A DNA stretch of 64,000 bases. Origin: Nonomuraea jabiensis (GTDB lineage Bacteria; Actinomycetota; Actinomycetes; Streptosporangiales; Streptosporangiaceae). This document shows positions 57,930 through 64,000 of the stretch, in pieces. Positions within the stretch are counted from its first letter, which is position 1. Every line of letters begins with the position of its first letter. The DNA is taken from the NCBI RefSeq assembly GCF_014204795.1, contig NZ_JACHMB010000001.1, positions 4,030,001 through 4,094,000 on the forward strand. The letters run 5' to 3'. The notes below the pieces were generated by a model, which was given only the letters and a program-made list of their open reading frames with translations, had not been told where the DNA came from and did not search any database. The translations under genes were made by a program, and so were the position numbers.

Positions 57930-59231
57930 CTAGAGGGGGCTTCCGGTGACCGAGCGGTTGTCCAGAGCCTTGAAGACCGTCGCCTTGGTGATGTCGTCGA
58001 TGGCGGAGAAGATCTGCTTGGAGCCCTTCTTGTCTGGCTTCGTGCCGTCCTTGTTCTGGAACCAGACCATGATCGCGTAGTGGCCGTGCGTCCAGATCCT
58101 GGCGCCGCCCGCGCCCGACCCGAGCTGTTTGGTGACACTGTCCTTGCCCGCCAGCGGCTTCACGTAGTTGGCCGTGCTGCCGGCCTTGGCCACCTTGGAC
58201 GCCGACTTGCTGGTCTTGAGGTTGGCCACGCCGACCGTGCCGATGATCTTGCCGGCCTTGTCGCGGAAGCTGGCGCGTACGAGCTGGTTGCACTTGCCGT
58301 CCTTGAGCGCCTTCTTCAAGGCGTCGCCCAGGGCGCCGTCAGAGCACTTCTTGTCCTTGCTCGTGATCGTCATCTCGTACGACCGGCCCGCGATCGTGAT
58401 CTTCTTCGTCTTGCCGAAGATCTCCTTGACCGTGATCGGCTCGGGGTCCGTGGACCGTTCGGCCGCGAAGCCGTACTTGCCGGGCGGGGCCGACGGGAGC
58501 GGCGGCGCGGTCATGCGGGGGGTCGTGGTCTGGGCCGTGACGGGCTTGTCGGCGTTCCACATCATCGCGAGGCCGCCGCCGAGCAGGCCGAGCACCGCTA
58601 TGCCGCCGATGGCGAACCACAGCGGGGCGCGCGAGCGGGGGCCCTCGTCGTACGGGCTCCAGCCGACCCGGCTCTGCGGGGCCCTGTCGGGGGTCTGCGG
58701 CGCGCTGTCGGACTTGCTCTCCTGCTCGGAGTCGTCGGCGGCGCGTTCCTTGCGGGAACGGCGGGAGCGGCGGGGGGTGTCGCCGCCGTCGCCGGGAGCG
58801 TCCGGACCGTCAGGGCCTCCAGGACCCCCGGGGCCACCGGGGCCGTCCGGTCCGCTCGGGCCGCCGAAAAAGCCGGGGCCGCCAGGACCGCCCGGGCCCG
58901 GGCCACCGGGACCGCCAGGGCCGCCGGGACCGGGACCGCCAGGGCCCCCGGGACCAGGACCGCCAGGGCCCCCGGGACCAGGGCCGCCAGGGCCGTTGGG
59001 GGCGCCGAAGAAGCCCGGCCCACCGGGACCGCCTGGGCCTCCGGAGCCGCCGGGACCGCCTGGGCCGCCGGAGCCGCCAGGGCCACCGGGGCCGCCTGGG
59101 CCAGGGCCGCCGGGACCGCCGGGGCCGTCCGGACCGCCGGGACCGTTCGGAGCGCGGCGTCTGCCCGCAGGCTGGAAGACACTCCCCATGCCATAGGGGG
59201 CGCTGTTTTCACGTCCTTCGGGAAAAGCCAT
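57930..59231 (-). CDS. Membrane protein with collagen-like Gly-Pro-Gly region (second paralogue)
   Basis: 433 residues. After a short lead (MAFPEGRENSAPYGMGSVFQ) come about 100 residues of GPGGPGG/GSGGPGG repeats, then a charged linker (RRSRRSRKERAAD reading RRSRKERAADDSEQESK), a membrane helix (LWFAIGGIAVLGLLGGGLAM) and an external domain with two Cys (CSDGALGDALKKALKDGKCN) and IWTHGHYAIMVWFQNKDGT. The external domain parallels that of the neighbouring gene. No good ribosome site precedes ATG 59231; Met15 (59189) is an alternative. Function unknown. Confidence 0.7.
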   Translation of the reverse strand: MAFPEGRENSAPYGMGSVFQPAGRRRAPNGPGGPDGPGGPGGPGPGGPGGPGGSGGPGGPGGSGGPGGPGGPGFFGAPNGPGGPGPGGPGGPGPGGPGGPGPGGPGGPGGPGPGGPGGPGFFGGPSGPDGPGGPGGPGGPDGPDAPGDGGDTPRRSRRSRKERAADDSEQESKSDSAPQTPDRAPQSRVGWSPYDEGPRSRAPLWFAIGGIAVLGLLGGGLAMMWNADKPVTAQTTTPRMTAPPLPSAPPGKYGFAAERSTDPEPITVKEIFGKTKKITIAGRSYEMTITSKDKKCSDGALGDALKKALKDGKCNQLVRASFRDKAGKIIGTVGVANLKTSKSASKVAKAGSTANYVKPLAGKDSVTKQLGSGAGGARIWTHGHYAIMVWFQNKDGTKPDKKGSKQIFSAIDDITKATVFKALDNRSVTGSPL

Positions 59232-59255
59232 GCGGCGACATTACCGTGATGCGCG

Positions 59256-60014
59256 TCATCGGGTTCCGAAGTCCTGAGTCCACCATGGCCCGTCCGGGCC
59301 GGACGCGACGCCCACCCCGATGGCCTTCAGACCGCAGTCGAGGATGTTCTTGCGGTGGTCGGGGCTGTCGAGCCAGCCGCGTACCGCCTCTTCGGGGGTG
59401 CTGTACCCGGCGCCGATGTTCTCGGCGGCGCCCCAGCGGTATCCCGCCCGCTCCATCCGGTCCCACGGCGACGAGCCGTCGGGGGAGGTGTGCGCGAGCT
59501 GCCCGGTCCGGGCCATCTCCAGCGAGTGCGTACGCGCGGAGCTGGAAAGGCCGGAGTCCACCCGCAGCGCCCCGCAGCCCCGGCGGGACCTGGCGGAGTT
59601 GGTCAGCGAGACGACCTTGGCCGCCAGCCCGGGCATGATCTGCACGTCGCCGCCGCCGTCGCTGAGCAGCGCGGGGTTGTCCTCGGTGTTGAACCCGGCG
59701 ATCCGGCCGTCGGGCGATCTGGTCGCCTTGGGGGTGGCCCGGGTGCGGGGCAGGGCCTTGGTCGTGACCTCCCTGGGGATCATCTCGACCTGCTGCTGCG
59801 CCTTCCTGGCCGTCGTCGGCGCGGGGTTGGCGGTGGCCGCCGCGGGCGGTGCGGTCTCGTTGAGATAGACATGGGGGATCGGCTCCGCGTCGTCGGTGAG
59901 CCGGCCGAGCAGCACCCCCGTGAAGAGCACGGTCATGAGGCAGGCCAGCACCCCCAGGTGATTCCGGCGCCGAGCGCCCCGCTGGGTTGGCCGGGAGTGA
60001 GAGTTCTGCCACAT
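59256..60014 (-). CDS. CAP (SCP/PR1)-domain secreted or membrane-anchored protein
   Basis: 252 residues. N-terminal signal-anchor (VLACLMTVLFTGVLLGRL), a Thr/Pro/Ala linker, then a CAP domain from about 120: LTNSARSRRGCGALRVDSGL, HTSPDGSSPWDRMERAGYRW, AENIGAGYSTPEEAVRGWLD and SPDHRKNIL..IGVGVA. The His and Glu of the CAP cavity are present (H in AHTSP, E in AENI, H in DHRKN). Bacterial members of this YkwD-like group are extracellular; activity is mostly unknown. It lies 24 bases upstream of the Gly-Pro membrane protein, so is likely cotranscribed with it. Confidence 0.85.
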   Translation of the reverse strand: MWQNSHSRPTQRGARRRNHLGVLACLMTVLFTGVLLGRLTDDAEPIPHVYLNETAPPAAATANPAPTTARKAQQQVEMIPREVTTKALPRTRATPKATRSPDGRIAGFNTEDNPALLSDGGGDVQIMPGLAAKVVSLTNSARSRRGCGALRVDSGLSSSARTHSLEMARTGQLAHTSPDGSSPWDRMERAGYRWGAAENIGAGYSTPEEAVRGWLDSPDHRKNILDCGLKAIGVGVASGPDGPWWTQDFGTR

Positions 60015-60322
60015 ACCGCCGCTAACGATAGGGATGTCTGGTCCTGGGAAAGAAGAGGTCCCAGGGAAACGAAACCGAACCGTTCTGCGTTCGGGTAGAA
60101 TCGCTCCGGGCTACTGGTCGTTTTGACCTGCGCGCCTTTGGGCGAGTAGCTTAGGTTCGTTGTGTGCATAGGTCCCGCGAGACCAATGCGCGGCGCGTCC
60201 GGCGTCATCTCCCGTGATGAGGAGACGGAAGGTCCGGGCCGTCGTGTGCCCGCACCGACCGACCAAATGTAGCTGTCGCATCCGACAGCGCCGAAGACGC
60301 GAGCATAAAGAAGGCTACGACC
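60015..60322 (+). promoter_or_regulatory. rplM-rpsI upstream region and promoter
   Basis: Promoter: TTGACC (60123-60128), 18 bases, TAGCTT (60147-60152), giving a leader of about 165 bases before rplM. The region is shared with the divergent CAP-domain gene. No gene is seen in it. Confidence 0.6.
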
Positions 60323-60766
60323 GTGCGCACGTACTCACCGAAGCCCGCCGACGTCCAGCGTCAGTGGTACGTCATCGACGCGACCGATGTCGTGCTGGGC
60401 CGGCTGGCCAGCCACGTCGCGACCCTGCTCCGCGGCAAGCACAAGCCGATCTTCGCTCCCCACGTCGACACCGGTGACTTCGTCATCGTGATCAACGCGG
60501 ACAAGATCGCGCTCAGTGGCAACAAGCTTGAGCAGAAGAAGGCGTACCGCCACTCGGGCTACCCGGGCGGTCTGCGTTCCGTCAGCTATGGCGAGCTCAT
60601 GGAGAAGCGGCCCGACAAGGCCGTCGAGAAGGCCGTCAAGGGCATGCTTCCGAAGAACTCCCTCGGCCGGAAGATGGCGAAGAAGCTGAAGGTCTACGCG
60701 GGTTCCGAGCACCCGCACCAGGCCCAGCAGCCGGTGCCGTTCCAGATCACCCAGATCGCCCAGTAG
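60323..60766 (+). CDS. rplM: Ribosomal protein uL13
   Basis: 147 residues from GTG 60323 (MRTYSPKPADVQRQWYVIDA). Early 50S assembly protein. Conserved HSGYPGGLRS and GMLPKNSLGRKMAKKLKVYA present. Paired with rpsI as usual. Confidence 0.98.
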   Translation: MRTYSPKPADVQRQWYVIDATDVVLGRLASHVATLLRGKHKPIFAPHVDTGDFVIVINADKIALSGNKLEQKKAYRHSGYPGGLRSVSYGELMEKRPDKAVEKAVKGMLPKNSLGRKMAKKLKVYAGSEHPHQAQQPVPFQITQIAQ

Positions 60767-60792
60767 TAGTTCGAAAGAGTTAGAGGAGAACC

Positions 60793-61314
60793 GTGGCTGA
60801 GCCCACCGGTGTCGAGACGGCCGTCGAGGCCGAGCTGGAGGAATTCTCCGGCGAGGACTTCCCGTCCGAGTACACCACCGAGTCCGCCGCCAGCGCCGAC
60901 GCGCCCGTGCGCAAGCCCGTCACCACGGGCAACTCGTACGGCACCGGCCGCCGCAAGGAGGCGATCGCCCGCGTGCGCATCGTCCCCGGCACCGGCAAGT
61001 GGACGATCAACGGTCGTTCGCTGGACGTCTACTTCCCGAACAAGGTCCACCAGCAGATCGTCAACGAGCCCTTCGTGGTGCTCGGCGCCGAGGAGGCGTT
61101 CGACGTCATCGCGCGCATCGACGGCGGCGGCGTGACCGGCCAGGCCGGCGCGCTGCGCATGGGCCTGTCCCGCGCCCTGGCGATCCTGGACGTCGAGGTC
61201 AACCGGCCGCCGCTGAAGAAGGCCGGCTTCCTCACCCGTGACGCCCGCGCCACGGAGCGGAAGAAGTACGGCCTCAAGAAGGCCCGCAAGGCTCCGCAGT
61301 ACAGCAAGCGCTAA
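60793..61314 (+). CDS. rpsI: Ribosomal protein uS9
   Basis: 173 residues from GTG 60793 (AGAGGAGAA upstream). An acidic N-terminal extension of about 45 residues precedes the conserved YGTGRRKEAIARVRIVPGTG. The C-terminal QYSKR tail reaching the P-site tRNA is present. Confidence 0.98.
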   Translation: MAEPTGVETAVEAELEEFSGEDFPSEYTTESAASADAPVRKPVTTGNSYGTGRRKEAIARVRIVPGTGKWTINGRSLDVYFPNKVHQQIVNEPFVVLGAEEAFDVIARIDGGGVTGQAGALRMGLSRALAILDVEVNRPPLKKAGFLTRDARATERKKYGLKKARKAPQYSKR

Positions 61315-61315
61315 A

Positions 61316-62668
61316 TTGGCGCGCCTTTTCGGCACCGACGGGGTACGCGGGGTCGCCGGTCGCGACCTCACGGCGCAGCTCGCCATGGACCTTTCGGTCG
61401 CGGCGGCTCACGTCCTCGGCGATGCGGGCGCGTTCGCCGCTGCCGGCCGCAAGAGCAGGCCGGTGGCGGTCGTGGGCCGGGACCCTCGCGCCTCGGGAGA
61501 GTTTCTCGAGGCCGCGGTGGTCGCCGGCCTCGCGGCGTCCGGTGTGGACGTGCTGCGCCTCGGCGTACTGCCCACCCCGGCCGTCGCCCACCTCACCGCC
61601 GCGCTCGGCGCCGATCTCGGCGTCATGCTGTCGGCCTCGCACAACCCGGCGCCGGACAACGGCATCAAGTTCCTGGCCCGCGGCGGCTTCAAGCTGTCCG
61701 ACGCGGTCGAGGACGAGATCGAACGGCGGCTGGGCGAGGACTGGAGCTTCCCGGTCGGCTCGGCCGTGGGCCGGGTGCGGGACGCGTACGGTGAGGCCAA
61801 CCGGTACGTCTCCCACCTGCTGACCACGATGAAGTCCGCGCTCGACGGGCTGAACATCGTGGTCGACTGCGCCCACGGCGCCGCCCACATGGTGGCCCCG
61901 GAGGCGCTGGTGCGGGCGGGCGCCAGGGTCGAGGCCATCGGCGCCAGGCCCGACGGCCTCAACATCAACGCCGGTCACGGCTCCACCCACCTGGACAAGC
62001 TCGCGCAGGTCGTCGTGTCGCGCGGGGCGGACCTGGGCGTGGCCTACGACGGCGACGCCGACCGCTGCCTGGCGATCGACCACACGGGCGCGATCGTCGA
62101 CGGCGACCACATCATGGCCATCCTCGCCGCCGCCATGCACGGCGAGGGCCTCCTGGCCAAGGACACCGTGGTCGCGACCGTGATGTCCAACCTGGGCTTC
62201 AAGCTGGCCATGCGCGACGCGGGCATCACCGTGGTGGAGACCGCGGTGGGCGACCGCTACGTGCTGGAGCGGATGAAGTCCGACGGCTACAACCTGGGCG
62301 GGGAGCAGTCGGGCCACGTCATCATGCTCGACCACGCCACCACCGGCGACGGCCTGCTCACCTCGCTCCACCTGCTGGGCGTGGTGGCCAAGTCGGGCGT
62401 GCCGCTGAAGGAGCTGGCCGCGGTGATGACGCCGCTGCCGCAGATCCTGATCAACGTCAAGGACGTGGACAAGGGCAAGGCCGCCGCCCCCGAGCTGCTG
62501 GCCGCCGTCGCCGAGGCGGAGGTCGAGCTGGGGGAGACGGGCCGGGTCCTGATCAGGCCGAGCGGTACCGAGCCGATGATCCGGGTCATGGTCGAGGCCG
62601 CGTCGGAGGAGCACGCCACCCAGGTGGCCGGCCGCCTCGCCGACGTGGTGCGCACCGCCTGCGTCTGA
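61316..62668 (+). CDS. glmM: Phosphoglucosamine mutase
   Basis: 450 residues from TTG 61316 (MARLFGTDGVRGVAGRDLTA), one base after the rpsI stop. Phosphoserine loop MLSASHNPAPDNGIKF, metal-binding DGDADR, sugar-binding GGEQSGH and phosphate-binding RPSGTEPMIRVM are all present. Converts GlcN-6-P to GlcN-1-P for peptidoglycan precursors. No clear ribosome-binding site, so translation is probably coupled to rpsI. Confidence 0.96.
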   Translation: MARLFGTDGVRGVAGRDLTAQLAMDLSVAAAHVLGDAGAFAAAGRKSRPVAVVGRDPRASGEFLEAAVVAGLAASGVDVLRLGVLPTPAVAHLTAALGADLGVMLSASHNPAPDNGIKFLARGGFKLSDAVEDEIERRLGEDWSFPVGSAVGRVRDAYGEANRYVSHLLTTMKSALDGLNIVVDCAHGAAHMVAPEALVRAGARVEAIGARPDGLNINAGHGSTHLDKLAQVVVSRGADLGVAYDGDADRCLAIDHTGAIVDGDHIMAILAAAMHGEGLLAKDTVVATVMSNLGFKLAMRDAGITVVETAVGDRYVLERMKSDGYNLGGEQSGHVIMLDHATTGDGLLTSLHLLGVVAKSGVPLKELAAVMTPLPQILINVKDVDKGKAAAPELLAAVAEAEVELGETGRVLIRPSGTEPMIRVMVEAASEEHATQVAGRLADVVRTACV

Positions 62669-62678
62669 GCGAACCGTG

Positions 62679-62714
62679 CGAACGGCCCGCGGGGTGACCC
62701 CCGCGGGCCGTTCG
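62679..62714. terminator. Bidirectional terminator between glmM and the ABC genes
   Basis: CGAACGGCCCGCGGGG pairs with CCCCGCGGGCCGTTCG around a short loop, with TTCATT following on the plus side. It lies between convergent genes and could serve both. Confidence 0.8.
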
Positions 62715-62715
62715 T

Positions 62716-63432
62716 TCATTCGTCCCCGGTGAGGGAGAAGACCCGCAGCCGCCGGCCCGCCCAGAAGACGCCGACCACCGTGACGACGATCAGGGCGGGT
62801 ACGGCGAAGCTCAGGGCGACGTCCGCCTGGACGAAGGCCGAGTCGGAGATCTGCTTGGCTATGGTCTGGCCCCACTGCTGGATCGAGAACTTGCGGGCAC
62901 CCTCGATGAAGTTGCCCACCGCGCTCTCCCAGACGAGGGCGTAGATGATGCCGATCGTGACCGCGTGCCGGGTGACGACGCCCAGCAGGAGGAAGACGGC
63001 GGCGTACGCGATGCCGGCCACCAGCGCTCCCAGGGCGAAGCCCGGGGCGATGCCGTCCTCGTTGCCGGCCAGGATCCAGGCCGCCACGTAGGTGGGCACG
63101 GCGCCGAACAGGGCCATCAGCGAGGCCGCCACCAGGAACTTCGTCTGGATGATGACCGGGCGGGAGATCGGCTTGGACATCAGGTGGATGATCGTGCCGT
63201 CGTCGATCTCCGGGGCGATGACACCCGTGCCGGCGATCAGGCCCAGCAGGGGGAGCACGGTGCTGATGGCGAACTTCTGCATCAGCTGCACGGCCGCGCC
63301 CTGGTCGCCGCCGCCGAGCACGCGGAAGAGCACGGCCAGCCCGATCAGGGCGAGCGGCAGCAGCAGAAGCAGGATGATACGGCGCCTACCGAGCAGAGCC
63401 CGATAGGTGATACCGGCAACAACTGGATTCAT
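62716..63432 (-). CDS. ABC-2-type transporter permease
   Basis: 238 residues with six hydrophobic segments (IILLLLLPLALIGLAVLF, VLPLLGLIAGTGVIAPEI, LMALFGAVPTYVAAWIL, and three more). APEIDDGTIIHLMSKPISRP is the coupling loop typical of ABC-2 permeases, as in NatB/YhaP-like exporters. Start ATG 63432 shares one base with the upstream ATPase stop, so the two form one transporter. Substrate unknown. Confidence 0.85.
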   Translation of the reverse strand: MNPVVAGITYRALLGRRRIILLLLLPLALIGLAVLFRVLGGGDQGAAVQLMQKFAISTVLPLLGLIAGTGVIAPEIDDGTIIHLMSKPISRPVIIQTKFLVAASLMALFGAVPTYVAAWILAGNEDGIAPGFALGALVAGIAYAAVFLLLGVVTRHAVTIGIIYALVWESAVGNFIEGARKFSIQQWGQTIAKQISDSAFVQADVALSFAVPALIVVTVVGVFWAGRRLRVFSLTGDE

Positions 63433-64000
63433 CAGGTGCTCCTGGTGATGAGGTAGGAGAAGACGCTCTCCAGGTCCTCGTCCGCCGGGGAGACCTGGTG
63501 CAGGTGTACGCCCTCCGCCTGGGCCACCCGGGGGAGGAGCCAGGCGAAGCGGCGGAACTCGGCGGCCTGGACCTCCAGGCCGTCGGGGCGCAGCGTGATG
63601 CCGCCCGTCGAATGGTCGCGGATGAGGGCGGCGGCCAGCTTCCTGTCGTCGCTCGAACGGATCACGAACAGGTGCGGCCTGTCGGTCATCAGGCGCCGGA
63701 TCTCGCGGAAGTTGCCCGACGCCGCGTGCCGGCCCGCCACCAGGACCTCGATGTGCTGGGCGACCCGTTCGACCTCCTCCAGGATGTGGGAGCTGAACAG
63801 GATCGTCTTGCCCGCCGTGCCCATGGCGCGGATCAGGTCCATGAGGTGGAGGCGCTGGCGGGGGTCCATGCCGTTGAACGGCTCGTCGAGCAGGAGCACG
63901 GGCGGGTCGTGGACGAGCGCCGCGGCCACCTTGACGCGCTGGCGCATGCCCTTGGAGTACGTCTCCACGCGCCGGTCCTTGGGCTCCTCCATCTCGACCG
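63432..64000 (-). CDS. ABC transporter ATPase (partial, runs off the window)
   Basis: Only the C-terminal 189 residues are present. Signature YSKGMRQRVKVAAALVHDPP, Walker B VLLLDEPFNGMDP and H-switch SSHIL are visible; Walker A and the true start lie beyond 64000. The ATG at 63992 is internal, not a start. Partner of the permease downstream. The last 90 residues (from about FVIRSSDDRKL) form the accessory domain found in exporter ATPases of the drug/bacitracin class. Confidence 0.88.
   Translation of the reverse strand, partial: VEMEEPKDRRVETYSKGMRQRVKVAAALVHDPPVLLLDEPFNGMDPRQRLHLMDLIRAMGTAGKTILFSSHILEEVERVAQHIEVLVAGRHAASGNFREIRRLMTDRPHLFVIRSSDDRKLAAALIRDHSTGGITLRPDGLEVQAAEFRRFAWLLPRVAQAEGVHLHQVSPADEDLESVFSYLITRST

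Noticed and set aside
57073..57933. Plus-strand frames opposite the proline-rich membrane protein
   Set aside because: Low-complexity Arg/Gly-rich translations caused by Pro-rich coding on the other strand, without start signals.

Overview
The window is high-GC actinobacterial chromosome. Codon use, GTG/TTG starts, the Mce-type lipid-transport genes and the uS4/uS14/bL36 zinc forms all point to an actinomycete. The thiopeptide precursor and the tpd/tbt-type gene order suggest a Streptosporangiaceae-like organism, such as Nonomuraea, Planobispora or Thermobispora. This is inference from recognised sequence patterns, because no search could be run.

Layout. 1-876: non-coding tandem repeats. 877-2995: LppX/LprG-like lipoprotein, then an L10-type leader with rplJ-rplL and a strong terminator. 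3076-8344: a GT39-like membrane glycosyltransferase, an NTF2-like protein divergent from a TetR regulator, and an MCE-transport group (Mkl/MlaF-type ATPase plus two Mce-associated membrane proteins). 8345-16210: rpoB-rpoC with promoters and terminator. 16211-16764: repeat-rich non-coding DNA.

16765-32183 is a complete thiopeptide (thiomuracin/GE2270-class) gene cluster inserted between rpoC and rpsL, which are normally close neighbours. Leftward it encodes a TetR regulator, two cytochrome P450s and a HemN-like class C radical-SAM thiazole methyltransferase. Rightward it encodes the 49-aa precursor (core SCNCFCYICCSCSSA), a hairpin, and an overlapping seven-gene operon: split LanB glutamylation and elimination enzymes, pyridine synthase, azoline dehydrogenase, Ocin-ThiF partner, YcaO cyclodehydratase and an M20 amidohydrolase. 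The core matches the thiomuracin core as I remember it, so the product class is probably known. No exporter or classical resistance gene is present.

32240-36832 is the str operon (rpsL-rpsG-fusA-tuf). EF-Tu is the target of GE2270/thiomuracin antibiotics. The EF-Tu encoded here has Ser and Ala where E. coli EF-Tu has Gly257 and Gly275, the two positions changed in laboratory GE2270-resistant mutants (G257S, G275A). The tuf gene 3.4 kb from the cluster therefore appears to be the producer's self-resistant target allele. This is the most striking observation in the window.

37043-54976: the S10, spc and alpha ribosomal-protein operons in the usual actinobacterial order (rpsJ to rplO, secY-adk-map, infA-rpmJ-rpsM-rpsK-rpsD-rpoA-rplQ), with a DUF1707-like protein and a small aromatic-rich secreted protein between map and infA. 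55051-64000: truA, two paralogous proline-rich membrane proteins and a CAP-domain protein on the minus strand, then rplM-rpsI-glmM, and a minus-strand ABC permease plus a partial ATPase running off the end.
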